Shown here piece by piece: positions 24,201-33,021 of a stretch of 64,000 nucleotides of DNA. A model generated the notes under the pieces. The model was not told the DNA's origin and did not search any database. It was given only the letters and a program-made list of their open reading frames with translations. The stretch is from contig CM057148.1 in the NCBI GenBank assembly GCA_029964075.1, forward strand, positions 31,737,916 through 31,801,915. Reading direction: 5' to 3'. Within the stretch, counting starts at the first letter, position 1; each line of letters opens with the position of its first letter. Source of the DNA: Patiria pectinifera. Lineage: Eukaryota > Echinodermata > Asteroidea > Valvatida > Asterinidae. Position numbers and translations under genes: made by a program.

Positions 24201-26799
24201 GTGACTCGAGTCGGACTCGAGTCGAGTCATTGACTCGAGTCATTACAACTCTGCATTCTTAAAGTCTCACCCCCCCCCCCCCCGCGTTAAGGAAGGGGCA
24301 CCGCCTGAAGACCCCCAAAATTTACTTTTAATTAGAATATCGCGCACACAAGCACGGTTCCAACGCAAAAAGATAGCATTCGATTAACTTATCAATTACC
24401 AATAACTTAAGAATGAGGATTCCCCTGCATTCCATGCTGTAATTAGCGCTAATTATTGACCGTTAATTAGAATGTTGAGCACAAGAGCGAAACCTTTTCT
24501 GAAAGCTAATTAACGTAACTATAATGCAAGATGCACAACTTAAGAATGGATATTCCCGTGCATTTTGAGCTTAAGAATGAGTGAAAGTTCAATAATTATC
24601 CGCCCTCTAAGGAAATAATTGTATGCGTTTAATTAGAATGTTGAGCATAACGATCATTCCAACACCAAACGATAGGGTAGTGCAAAACGTACTCAAGAAC
24701 GGCTTTATTTGCCGTTAATTAGGGCTGTATGGTACGGAGGCCGATTTCTGCACGTCTTAAACAGTGAAAACGTATGTGTTATCGCAAAATAACGCGAAAC
24801 ACTTGTTAAATATCGTACCTCTTTGAAGGAATAACGCAATAGCATCGAGACAAACGTACCAGATCGCAAAACAATCCCCCAGAAATGCGAAATACCGTGG
24901 CAGTAATTTTAAAAATAAACAAAATATACGTAAATAAGTGCATGTTGCATAGTTTTTGGAATTATAACGCATTAATTGTGAATTATGCATGCTTTTCAGA
25001 TTTCACAAATTGTATGCAGTGCAGTTTGGCTTTCACTGAATTTAGCAAATCGTAAATGGCCTCCCCGTCATTACTGTTATTTTTTTGTCTTTCCCAAGCA
25101 ATGGCATGGGAATACGTTTTTTGATTTTAAGGGGTAGGGTGGGGTGCTGAAAACAGAAGACTTTGTGGTCTCAAGATTTGGCGTGGACATTATATTTAGT
25201 GGAAATGGCAAAATGTATTGTATGAGAATTTTTGTGAAATATTAAAACGAAGAGGAATGCAGATGACTCCCCCCTTAAAGATTTACCTTAACCGCACAGC
25301 TTTATAAAATGTGAATGAATTAATACAAAAAGAGCGCCTTGAAGCGTCCAAGGAGGTCCAGTCCATCCCCCTGCATTCCAAATTTGCAGCACTTGTGGTT
25401 GCCTGAAAAAATGAGGGTTAATGATGTTGGTTGGCCCTCGGTGCCCCCTCATAAAATGCCGGTGTCCCCTTTGCGTTATTTCGTTACGCTATTTAAGTGT
25501 CTTGCGTATTCGGCGATAACACCTACGTTTCGTTTAAGCTGTGCAGAAATCGGCCGTACTATCGGCTGTAAATAAAGCCGTACTTATGTAAGCTTTGTAC
25601 GAGAACTTATATTCTTAAGTTGAAATGCTGCAAACGCTGACTCGTACACTACCGTTTGGTGTTGGAATGATTGCTGTGCTCAACATTCTAATTAAAGACA
25701 TATAAAAAAATCCCGAGGGCGGCTAATTATTGAACTTTAACTCATTCTTAATCACAAAAAGCACGGGAATATCCATTCTGAAGTTGTTGATCTCGCATCA
25801 TAGTCACGTTAATTAGCTTTTAGTGAAAGTTTCGCTTTTGTGCTCAAAATTCTAATTAACGGTCGATAAATACGGATAAATTGGCCATTTTTAAGCATGG
25901 AATGCACGGGATTTCTCATTCTTGAGTTACTGGTAATTGACAAGTTAATTGAATACTATCTTTTTGAGTTGTAACCGTGCTTGTGCGCGATATTCTAATT
26001 AAACGTCAATTTCAGAGGATGTTTAGGCGGTCCCCCTTCCCAAACACACTTTGTGTGACACTTAATAATGACGGATTTGAAGGTTAGACACCCCCTGCTG
26101 ATCAAACTTTTTGTGTGCAATATTTTAATTAAACCGCACTAGTTCATGAAATAAGCAGGTGTTCAATGGACATTGACTGAAATGCCTGTGCAACGAAACA
26201 GTCCAAAAAGTTCTCAATGAATACCATGAGGAACTCAGCTTTCATTAGTCATGAACACATTCTTACCTTCATAACTGATCTTGTTAATTTGACATGTATA
26301 GGACTACCTGAAAGAAAAAACAAAACAAAAAACATTCTTCAGTAGGATTACAAATATGTTGTGATGCATGTAATTTGTGGTTCTGTGACTGATGTGGAAA
26401 TCACACTATGTGACAATAATTGGACTAGCCTAACCGCTTATGACAGTGATTTAGGTAACCATGCGGAAACAGTCAGCAACAGCATATTATAAGCATGCTA
26501 CACATTTTTTAAAGGTCTCATAGAATTTATTCAGGCAATAACGGTTTAACACGACACTAGCTTTCAAAATGCAACTTTGAATAACGTACATGTATACAGG
26601 GCGATTAAACCAAACAGGAAACCAAATTGCATGACCATTTTATCAATAAAGATCTACATGACTCTTTCAAAATGTAGGATATGAAAGCTCATTTAATAAG
26701 TTATTTTTTAGTACCCAAATCATTTAAATCACTTGTATACTTTTAAATTGTTAAATTACACGCATTGTTTTACAGTTCTGTCCACGGATCGCAAGAAAC
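7661..26799 (+). CDS. Multi-pass membrane protein gene of unknown family, partial
   Basis: Exons joined by GT..AG introns with matching phases: 7661-7719, 7945-8064, 8220-8306, 8550-8688 (or 8935-9046), 9908-9978, 10994-11165, 22497-22621, 26776-26799. They translate without stops to about 220 residues with roughly seven hydrophobic segments: LFAMCLLLLDL, IVKLVVGVTYSTSMCVLGFL, LVFVIPLASLAEFAYIIYNL, ALIFAVSIAIL with CGLLIFIY, LFIILCILAVCCAFVLLVPL, LILTIVLCVTTVYPVVAVC, and CLILHCLCYMALLTYF. An acidic serine-rich loop (LLSDMDSAEQTSEEADDSPH) lies between segments 4 and 5. Both ends are missing: the first exon opens in mid-codon and the last has a GTAAGT donor. I do not recognise the family; a transporter, receptor or TMEM-type protein are all possible. 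One intron is 11.3 kb and filled with transposons. Confidence 0.7.
8550..8688 (+). CDS. Membrane-protein exon 4 (version a)
   Basis: The acceptor TTCCAACAG and the donor G|GTATGT bound 139 nt, reading TGQNWQGFPDEVVPALIF and onward through the transmembrane segment to KKNWTDV. It ends after the first base of a codon, which joins correctly to AT ACC GTA of the exon at 9908. The segment is duplicated 385 bases downstream. Confidence 0.75.
8935..9046 (+). CDS. Duplicate of exon 4 (version b): alternative exon or decayed copy
   Basis: About 100 bases match exon 4a closely (VPSLILAVSIAIL..RSSVCGLLIFIYKKNRTDD). The duplication includes the same phase and the same G|GTATGT donor, so it could replace exon 4a in the mRNA. 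The 5' part does not match: the GFPDEV segment is gone and the best in-phase acceptor (GAAGAG at 8934) has a poor pyrimidine context. It may be a mutually exclusive exon or a non-functional duplicate; transcript data are needed to tell. Confidence 0.5.
9119..9391. repeat. Long palindrome around a TA microsatellite
   Basis: Arms of about 115-120 bp are almost perfectly inverted: AGAAGAGAGATATGCC... on the left and ...GGCATATCTCTCTTCT on the right. They are separated by a (TA)n run at about 9241-9276. This would form a large hairpin or cruciform. It lies in the intron just after duplicated exon 4b. Confidence 0.9.
9770..9860. repeat. Low-complexity A/G/C homopolymer cluster
   Basis: An A-run of about 15 is followed by a G9 run and a C13-14 run within 80 bases, inside an intron. 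No coding signal. Confidence 0.7.
9908..9978 (+). CDS. Membrane-protein exon 5, acidic loop
   Basis: 71 nt between a CGCGCAG acceptor and a CAT|GTATGTAG donor, reading TVELLSDMDSAEQTSEEADD and ending in phase 0. The composition (many D, E, S) fits a cytosolic loop between membrane segments. It joins in frame to either version of exon 4. Confidence 0.65.
10157..10812. mobile_element. MITE of the CGTC..CACGAAGT family, copy 1
   Basis: Ends CGTCACCGACACCACGAAG and, inverted, CGTCGACGACACCACGAAG, with ATGT on both sides (10153-10156, 10813-10816) as a 4-bp target duplication. The interior carries at least five further copies of the terminal motif GTTACTTCGTGA / TCACGAAGTAAC in both orientations. 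No coding region. The same design appears at 16.6 and 36.7 kb. Confidence 0.8.
10994..11165 (+). CDS. Membrane-protein exon 6
   Basis: 172 nt after acceptor TTATTACTAG. It encodes a basic stretch (KMFKRQCRTK) followed by a long hydrophobic helix, an acidic linker (GDEEKDS) and a second helix. It ends at phase 1 with GTTAGT as donor, which joins in frame with the exon 11.3 kb downstream. Confidence 0.7.
11280..12245. mobile_element. Inverted-repeat element rich in ACGCGTCG, carrying a SINE
   Basis: The left end near GCACCCGATTTCACGAAG matches in inverted orientation the right end GCACCCGATTGCATCAAA. Both arms contain repeated GCTGCGACGCGTC/GACGCGTCG blocks and a TTTCACGAAA block. A SINE lies inside. 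It is likely a non-autonomous DNA transposon; I could not fix its target duplication. Confidence 0.6.
11533..11805 (-). mobile_element. tRNA-derived SINE
   Basis: On the minus strand, 11733-11805 has a tRNA-like head with an A box (TGGCCTAGCGGTG) and a B box (GGGTTCGAATCC), i.e. an internal RNA polymerase III promoter. The body that follows contains a conserved-looking block (CTGGGGAGTAACCTGCGATG on the minus strand), which resembles bodies of SINEs known from marine invertebrates. It sits inside the larger inverted-repeat element. Confidence 0.8.
12246..14284. other. Intronic sequence without recognised genes
   Basis: Within the long intron of the membrane-protein gene. AT-rich, with ACATGTACATGT-type repeats at about 13430-13510 and a G13 run near 12879. 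A lone TCACGAAGTGAC motif at about 13401 recalls the MITE family but no second end was found. Confidence 0.4.
14285..15945. mobile_element. Inverted-repeat element with CATGGGCGTCGCC ends
   Basis: ACTCAACC..GTTACCATGGGCGTCGCC on the left pairs with the inverse GGCGACGCCCATGGTAAC..GGTTGAGT on the right, and weaker matches run inwards (AGATTTGACG, CGTTTA). A second inner pair of arms at about 14510-14690 and 15245-15360 shares TCAAAGGGCATTTT and AGTCTAGT. No transposase was seen. The terminal motif is shared with the hAT-like MITE at 5.7 kb. Confidence 0.55.
16601..17334. mobile_element. MITE of the CGTC..CACGAAGT family, copy 2
   Basis: 734 bp bounded by CGTCGCTTTGCTCACGAA and the inverse TTCGTGAGCAAAGCGACG, about 34 bp of near-perfect terminal repeat, with AACT on both sides (16597-16600, 17335-17338). 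It contains internal CACTTCGTGA copies in both orientations, plus long GCGCGCGC tracts near 16990-17035. Confidence 0.85.
17396..21464. mobile_element. 4-kb palindrome: two inverted copies of one repeat
   Basis: The left arm (17396 to about 19080) and right arm (about 19530 to 21464) are inverted copies of each other. Matching landmarks are: AAACATAAGTTCCGT at both outer ends; GATGGCCGCCGGCGCCATCT; CATCCAACATAAGATGCAAG; CGATTGCAGCTCC; and GCTATCAGAAAATAAGTGAA. The inner part also matches across the arms (AACATCCAGGGT..AAGTCA.CCTAT). The central 450 bp is unique, with a degraded minus-strand open frame. This is either a transposon with very long terminal repeats or two head-to-head insertions. 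Confidence 0.8.
21465..22496. other. Intronic sequence without recognised genes
   Basis: End of the 11.3-kb intron. No repeat ends or exons recognised; short open frames lack recognisable motifs. Confidence 0.4.
22497..22621 (+). CDS. Membrane-protein exon 7
   Basis: 125 nt between acceptor GTTCCTTCTAG and donor ACC|GTAAGT. It continues the upstream exon in frame (phase 1) and encodes VYPVVAVCWRMHYC and a cysteine-rich hydrophobic helix ending in TYFRAHVKQMPIGLKT. Both splice sites are strong and the frame is open, which supports linkage across the transposon-filled intron. Confidence 0.7.
23142..26143. mobile_element. Long palindromic element with subterminal repeats, split by a hAT insertion
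   Basis: The left arm (from GGTTTAATTAGAATATCGCAC at about 23142 to about 24770, excluding the insertion 23231-24253) is the inverse of the right arm (about 25540 to 26143, ending TTTTAATTAAACC). The motif TTAATTAGAAT(A/G)T(C/T)G(A/C)GCA occurs four times in each arm at roughly 130-170 bp spacing: plus orientation near 23143, 24328, 24462 and 24628, and inverted near 25680, 25845, 25992 and 26120. The loop at about 24770-25540 has no recognisable protein. The layout suggests a non-autonomous DNA transposon whose repeated motif could be transposase binding sites. Confidence 0.75.
23231..24253. mobile_element. hAT-like non-autonomous element with GACTCGAGTC minisatellite
   Basis: 1,023 bp with ends CAGAGTTGTAACGAGTC and, inverted, CAGAGTTGTAATGACTC, flanked by an exact 8-bp duplication CATTCTTA (23223-23230 and 24254-24261). 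CAGNGTTG ends plus 8-bp duplications are hAT hallmarks. Both subterminal regions consist of tandem GAGTC/GACTC units (23260-23415 and 24050-24245), so the element is largely self-complementary. No transposase is present. Confidence 0.88.
26144..26775. other. Intronic sequence without recognised genes
   Basis: AT-rich; no exon, RNA gene or repeat recognised. Confidence 0.4.
26776..26799 (+). CDS. 24-nt micro-exon of the membrane-protein gene
   Basis: TTTTACAG acceptor, eight codons (FCPRIARN), then AAC|GTAAGT. It is in phase 0 with the preceding exon. It is too short to be certain from sequence alone; a consensus donor and acceptor 24 bases apart in the right phase is the only evidence. Confidence 0.4.
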
Positions 26800-27231
26800 G
26801 TAAGTGTTTTTTTTCCCGGCAAAACCAAAACAAATCACACACATCTCTACTTGAAAAGTTCATGAGTGATTTGAATGATTTCGGACGAAAGAAACCTTTT
26901 TTTCAATGGGCTTTTATATCTAAATTGCAGAACTAAAAACATACGGTAAAGCTTTGTTGCGTAAAGTTGTTGGATAAAATACTTCACTATTTGTTTTAAA
27001 CAATTATTGATTTAAATCCATAAACTTTATTACGCATCGCTTGAGTAATAATAAAGTACGTGTATTACCCCCTCCACGAGGTAAATTTTGCTTAATAATG
27101 GGTAGCCTGTAAATCTTGCTAAGACAATTTAATAAAACGTGTTGTTGGTTACTCCGAGTTGGACTGAAGTTCACGCTGTGTAAGGTAAACCATGTATAAA
27201 TCGCATTGTAGGCGGGCGCGGATTGTTTAAG

Positions 27232-27311
27232 ATGGAGGACGTACGCAAGACTTTGACGTCGTGGGGAGTTGAGGAACTCGTTAACATTTTGAAGGAAAGT
27301 TTAAACTTCAG
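27232..27311 (+). CDS. Possible first coding exon (SAM-like start) of another gene
   Basis: ATG in a CpG-rich context (GCGGGCGCGG upstream) opens MEDVRKTLTSWGVEELVNIL, followed by KESLNFR and a CAG|GTGTTT donor. The pattern with tryptophan-glycine before a leucine-rich helix resembles the first helix of SAM domains, as in the N-terminus of many invertebrate multi-domain proteins. No continuing exon was found nearby. Alternatively it is the 3' exon of the upstream gene in another frame (ending after about 14 codons). Confidence 0.3.
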
Positions 27312-28305
27312 GTGTTTTTGCTAACGACATGTAGCCTTCTAGATATTGAAGACTATTTTCATGTGGTAAACGTGCGATCATTATGTATGTTTCCATGCAA
27401 ATCACCCCTCTTTTCATTTTCAATGCACTTAAGTCCATGCTCTCACAGAGTCAGTCTGTGTGTGCATAATTATGAGACACTGACACCGAAAGCATCTAAC
27501 ACGTACAGCGAAACCGCTGTGTTGTCGAGTCCCGCTGTAATAATGTGCGTATTAAACCATACATCAATCAGATTGTCCAAAAAACTAAAGGGAAATAGAC
27601 TCGCCAGTCTTTGCAAATGGAAGGATATATTGATTGCTGTTATTTTTGTCCCTTAGCAAAATTAGAAATAGCAGCAAAAAATAAATAAATAAAGGAGAAA
27701 TATATTGCTTTGCAGATTTATTGAGAAACACTTGAATACAATGTAACCCTACATATGTTTAAATATATGTTTTCAAATTGGCTTTTGCGGAATTGGGTAT
27801 AGAATAATCTTAATGTTCATTTTTTTACCTCATGTGTGCCTATCACGTGACCCTTCCTTCCGGTCCAAACCGGAAGTGCCTTATAATTTGAAAGTGGATA
27901 CAAGATAAGCAATTGCTTTCATTGATGTTAGTCTCTGGCTAGGCTGTACTGTAGAAAAAATAGAGGTGACGTCATAAAACGTAAGAGCGCCCTCTATAAA
28001 CGGCAAGTTGGAATATGTTTTAAAGGAATAAACAGTTAATTAGTTTAGTTTGGAGAAGTTTGCTGACATCACTTTATAATTAATGGTATACATTCAGCTT
28101 CATGCTGAGAACGAATTCAGGAGAAACATATGGATGACGTCAACAGACCGGGAGTAAAAATGAAAAGACTTTTAAACCTAAAAAAGCGCTGAAATATCAA
28201 CCGCCGGAGATCTCATATAGATTCTTGATTCAAATAGTACAGTTAACATAGCTCTCGAGCTTTCTGGTAATGATAACACGATGGATCAAGTATCAGATTA
28301 AAGTC
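27312..28305. other. Non-coding stretch
   Basis: No recognised exon or repeat. TGACGTCA-like and CCGGAAGT motifs occur at about 27860-27975 but there is no further evidence of a promoter. Confidence 0.35.
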
Positions 28306-28985
28306 CAGAGTTGTAACGACTCGCTGATTTTTGTGACTCGAGTCGAGTCGAGTGCTTTTAAAGAATTGACCCGAGTCGAGTCGAGTCATTAGGTCAAAAG
28401 GTCGAGTCGGGTCGAGTCGAGTCAAATATTTAGCTCGAGACAATTCGAGTCACGAATATTTGAACACTATATATACCAAAATTTATAAAAGGAGGCCATA
28501 AGTTTAGCCAGCGTTCGAATCCAAGGAAATCGCCCAAAACCAATGATGAAACAGCGAAGTAGAAAATGTGTTTAAAAATCTGGTTCCTGGATAGTATTTT
28601 GTGCGTTCTAAAACAATGAGGTGGGAGTCTGTGACACGTTGTATATTTGTATATGACTGCTATTCGCAAAGTAAAGAGAGCATACATTTGCACCGTAAGT
28701 CATTGCAAGTAGTTTTCGCAAAGCTTTGTGCTTTTATATTTGGGACTCGAGTCCAATACGGGCGATTCACAATAGCGCGCCTCCAAGAGTTTGCAACGCG
28801 TTGGCCAATCACAATGCGCGAAATCAGTCGACCTTTTCAAAATGCGCATTGGGTCGACAGATTTTGCGCATTGTGATTGGCCAACGCGTTGCAAACTCTT
28901 GGAGGCGCACTATTGTGAATCGCCCGCATTAACCTTCGCTCGAGTCGAGTCGAGTCTTCTAATGAGGGATTCGATTCGAATTGAG
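28306..28985. mobile_element. Truncated relative of the hAT-like GACTCGAGTC element
   Basis: Starts CAGAGTTGTAACGACTC, as does the complete copy at 23231, and follows the same order: GAGTC minisatellite, AATATTTGAACACTATAT, GTTTAGCCAGCGTTC, then a second GAGTC block. It lacks the right terminal repeat: after about 28985 the sequence becomes Gypsy integrase. A small palindrome is inserted within it. Confidence 0.75.
28759..28926. mobile_element. Palindromic MITE inside the truncated hAT copy
   Basis: CGGGCGATTCACAATAG.GCGCCTCCAAGAG on the left is repeated inverted on the right (CTCTTGGAGGCGC.CTATTGTGAATCGCCCG). Arms are about 75 bp and the loop about 17 bp. The complete hAT copy at 24055-24080 lacks this block, giving an empty-site comparison that confirms insertion. 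Confidence 0.85.
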
Positions 28986-29475
28986 TCATGGATGTGTTGG
29001 ACAGTTTGTGGATAACAGGGTATTTAGAGTGATAGTCAACAATGAGGAGATAGTTGTCTTTTCCCAACTCGAAGAGGTCAGTGCCCAGTTTCGTCCAAGG
29101 TGTGTTGGGTATCTCGCAAGGTTGGAGTGGTTCATTTCTTTGACGAGTCTGGTGTTCCTGGCATGCTTGACATGACTTGACGAGTTAAGTGATATTGTCA
29201 TTGATGTTCGGCCAGTACACAGAATTACGGGCTAATCGTCTCGTCTTTTCGATGCCAAGATGACCAACGTGGAGTTGGGTGAGTATGTCCTGTCGCATAA
29301 CCTCAGGAATCAGAACTTGACGGCCATTGAATATCACACCACAGGACAGTCCCATCTCATCTCCGAATGACCAGTATGGACGTAAGTCACGAGGCAAATC
29401 CTTGATTGAGTCAGGCCAATCGGTGTAGATGACCTTCTGTAGCTCTCTGAGAACAGGGTCTCGAGTTGTCTCGTG
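28986..29475 (-). pseudogene. Gypsy integrase, truncated
   Basis: The minus strand continues the pol frame after a TAG. The integrase zinc-binding region shows HVGHLGIEKTRRLARNSVYW and then SCQACQ (an HHCC motif), with a TAA between them near 29186. The start of the catalytic core follows (TDLFELGKDNYLLIVDYHSK). The rest of the core is missing because the sequence runs into the hAT-like repeat at about 28985. Confidence 0.8.
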
Positions 29476-31257
29476 CTAAAGAGCATCTTGCTTAGCCTTC
29501 CCGAAGTGAACCAAATCAAGTTGTTGCGTGGTTGTTTGCTGCCTCGCACTAAGGGAATCTACTGCAATGTCGAGGGGTATGTCATCATGATCAGACGGAT
29601 TGGGGAGCCTGCTCAGGGCATCAGCAATTATCATGGTGCTGCCTGGTTTGTACTCCAAACTAAATTGATAGCCTTGAATCTTGATCAACGGCCTCTGTAG
29701 CCGGGGTGGAGCACTGGTGAGGGGCTTGTTCCATATGGTCACTAGTGGTTTGTGGTCTGTGAGTACATGGAATCTGGAACCGAAAAGGTAAGTGTAGAAC
29801 TTGGTCACACCAAACACCAGGGCAAGAGTTTCCCGTTCAATGTTGGAGTAGTTTGACTGGGATGACGACATACTTTTCGATGCATACGCAACAGGTTTGC
29901 CGTCTTGGATGAGGCACGCACCAAGGCCTTTTTGTGAAGACATGACTCGGCAGTCTTTGTCTTTGGGAGTCCGCATGGCATGTATGTCTGCAACTCTGTC
30001 AGGATCAGGGCGAAATCCACTGTCCGAGTAGATGGAACCAAATTTTTCTATCTGGTTCGACTTGAAACGACACTTGGCACTGTTGAAGACAAGCCCTTCT
30101 CGTTTGGTAGTCTCCATGAGGTTGAAGAGGTTGGCATCATGCTCACTCTCTGTACGCCCAAATACTGCAATGTCATCTGCAATACATACGCAGCCTGGTA
30201 CCTGGCTGACAATGTCGTCCATACATTGTTGAAAAATGTCCTGGGACACTGACAACCCAAACGGGAGTCGGCGAAAACAATATCGGCCAAATGGTGTCCG
30301 AAACGTTGTCAATTCCTGGGATGCATCATCTAAGTGGATCGACCAATAACCCGCCTTCGCATCAAGTTTGGAAAAGAACTTCGCTTGCGAACACGCAGGA
30401 TTTAAGTCCTCAGCGTTGGAACCTTGTGAGGACATCGCTTCAAGTTTCTTGACACTTGTCGTGAGGGAGCTACACCAATCAATGTGGTGACTGACTCTGC
30501 GGATGACACCATCGTGCTCCATCTTGTCTATTTCTACCTGGAGTTTTGGCTTGAGATGCACGCTGCATTTCCGATGTGGATCAATACTGGGTTGAGCGTC
30601 TTTCTTGAGATGAAGATGGGCACATGTCTTGAAGTTGCCTAGGCTGTCAAATTGCGTAGGGTACGCCTGCTTCAGATCTTGTACTCCTTTTACAGGGGTG
30701 ACAAATCCGACAGGTGGTATGGCTGGTGGGGCTCGTCGAGGTCGTGATGGGGGGAGTCCACTGGGTGAAGAAGAGACGGTGTGTATTGTTACCAGCTGGA
30801 GCTTCTGGCTCATGGGTAGGCTAGCCACAGCAGGACCTGGTACATCTACGACATATAATTTTTCGCGAGACCACTCACTCTCCTTGTATCTGCACATAAG
30901 ATGCAGATAGCCATAGCATGTGATGTTTGACCCGTTATACGCGGTCAGTCTTGTGCCAGTGGGGGAGGCGAGCGATTTCCAACGGTCTCCGTATATCTGC
31001 TTCATATTGCAAACTGGTAGGGTGTTGGCACTCGCACCGATGTCCACTTTGACCTTCAAGTAGTGCTTGCCAAGTCGATCTGGGCAGACAACATCAAGTG
31101 TTGTGAAGACTTCGGTATGTCCGTACTGATGTAGCGGAGTGACACACATATCAGACACGGTGATAGAGTTGAATGTGTCCCCCGCTTGGCTTGAGACGTC
31201 ATCGTCGTCGGTGAAGAAGTCATGCTGCCCCCGTTGGTCATTCTTGAGGTCGTTCAC
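29476..31257 (-). pseudogene. Gypsy-type Pol: protease, reverse transcriptase, RNase H (deleted internally)
   Basis: 593 residues. Protease VKVDIGASANTLP (usual DTGA is DIGA), then reverse transcriptase with FSKLDAKAGYWSIHLD, FRRLPFGLSVS and CIADDIAVFG (the ADD catalytic pair), then RNase H with VLTDHKPLV and ADALSRLP. Two stretches normal for Ty3/Gypsy are absent: residues between the SSLTTSVKK finger region and the QAKFFSKLD palm, and about 80 residues between the RT thumb (ADIHAMRTPKD) and RNase H (SQKGLGACLIQDG). The frame remains open across both gaps. It ends at TAG 29476-29478, but the same frame continues as integrase. Non-functional as it stands. Confidence 0.88.
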
Positions 31258-32110
31258 CTTGGAAGTACCCCGGCTCGGCGATCTATTGCGAGAGCTGCGT
31301 GGTTTTGAGTTGCTACGCGATTTTGAGTTGCTACGCGATTGTTAGCGGCGCCAGTTTGGCGAATTGCTGCGCTGTTGGCCTTGCCCAGTTCGCTTCGATG
31401 TTCTGCAAAGCTTGGCCCAGTGACCTTTGCTACCGCAGGGTTTGCATGTGTCATGGTTCAGGACAGCTGCGGGGCTTGTGCGAAAGACCACAATTTTTGC
31501 AAGAGCGGCGTCCACGTGCAGAATAGACAGTGTCTACAGATGCTGGTTCGTTCGCGGCTTTGCGTGCTGCAGTATCTGTAAGCGTTTCTAAATGTTGCTT
31601 GCCCGCTGCAACGGCTTCGTGTCTGCGTCCCTCTTCAAGCATCGCTGCAATTGGTAGCCACGTGCTTTCTCGAGAAGACTATTGGGGAACGCGTCTAAGG
31701 GAGTCGAGGCTATGACCAGTTCTACTACGCGTTCGTCTAGTTCTGCTTGCGCAAAATCACAATTCATCGCTTCTTCTCTACACCTGTTAACAAAATCGTC
31801 TAAAGTTTCATCGACTTATTGTTTGTATCTCATTAACTCAAGCCTATGGATGCGGAAATTTACACTGATTTGCAACTGCTTCTCAAATAAAGCCCATAGC
31901 TTTTCTGGTTCTTCTTATCCGCTTCGGACAAGCCAGATGCATTGAGGTGTGTAAGGCCCTCAGTGCCTACAGCTACTTTGATTTTCATCGCCTGTTTGTC
32001 GGCTTGATTTACTTCATGATCCTTCAGGCATAACGTAAATCTCTGTTTGAATAGCTTGAACTCCTCAGCAACATTCTTAACTGACCAATTCATTTCTGGA
32101 TATTTAGCCA
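31254..32110 (-). pseudogene. Gypsy-type Gag, broken
   Basis: The N-terminus MAKYPEMNWSVKNVAEEFK, with INASGLSEADKK-like continuation (LNASGLSEADKK), is typical of the Gag of marine-invertebrate Gypsy elements. Further down are MLEEGRRHEAVAAGKQHLE and a zinc knuckle CKNCGLSHKPRSCP. At least two frame changes interrupt it. It lies directly upstream of the Pol ORF and about 900 bases downstream of the LTR. Confidence 0.8.
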
Positions 32111-32123
32111 TGGTTGAGTGCAC

Positions 32124-33007
32124 AATGACAATGTTATAATATGATAAACAACAATTGTGCGAAACCTTCTTTGCTAAAACTTGGGCTAAACACCACTGAG
32201 ATGGCTAAACATGTAAGAACAATATTACATGGGAGCAATAATACACTGATTTGAATCGTCAATAACCAAACTCATACATGTAAACAATAGCAATGAACAC
32301 TGGTCAATTAGGCTTTAAAAGTCTCAGTTCTGATGAGATGAAATGGCTGAACAGTTCTTGTGCGTCTTGCCTGGTACACTGTCCGTGATAGTCAGGGTAG
32401 TAGTCAGGTAGTAGGGCAGATGAAGTCGCCTGGCAAGATGCTGAAGGTCCCAGATTGGAGATGCACTGGTACTGTGAACAGGTCGGGCAGGTACAGTTAC
32501 TGGAAAACGACGAGCTGAGTTTCTCACGAATTTCTCACTGCAGCGCAACTGGATGGGCGCTGATCGTGATCGTGTCGGTCGGCAAACTGGACACACGGCA
32601 GAATTTGCAAAATTAGCCGATGATGAAGTCCAGGTTTCTGCTGCTTTTCATCCCGTCATGTCCCTTGAAACAGTCGGGACCGTCGCCGCTGGATGCTGTA
32701 TATCAGGTCGGTAGATGACCAGTCTCCGGTACAGCTCGATGGAACCGTGGGGAATACAGCGATAATGGCGAACTCCTGAGTGCAGGGGCGAGCACGGTAT
32801 AGGCGCTCACACTGCACGGTACAACGTGTTGAATGTGCAGTGGGTATAGCACACGCACGTGAACTGTCGCGGCATGACCTCAGAAAAATCCGGGTCGGTT
32901 GCAGTCACGTTTTCACACCAAAATAAGCGGGAATCGGGAGGTCCAGATGCCCGAAAGTTGCCTCACTCGATGGTCAGATCATCACAGATGTCTATCTGGT
33001 TCTTTTT
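32124..33007 (-). other. Retrotransposon leader region
   Basis: Between the primer-binding site and gag ATG on the minus strand. No recognisable domain; the small frame at 32324-32596 is unsupported. An unusually long leader, about 0.9 kb. Confidence 0.5.
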
Positions 33008-33021
33008 CACCGCTGCCACCA
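33008..33021 (-). promoter_or_regulatory. Probable tRNA primer-binding site of the Gypsy element
   Basis: TGGTGGCAGCGGTG directly follows the LTR end CAACA on the minus strand. It starts with TGG, as expected for the complement of a tRNA CCA 3' end. Confidence 0.55.

Noticed and set aside
32324-32596. 90-codon minus frame upstream of gag as an accessory gene
   Set aside because: Lies in the retrotransposon leader, without domain or codon pattern.
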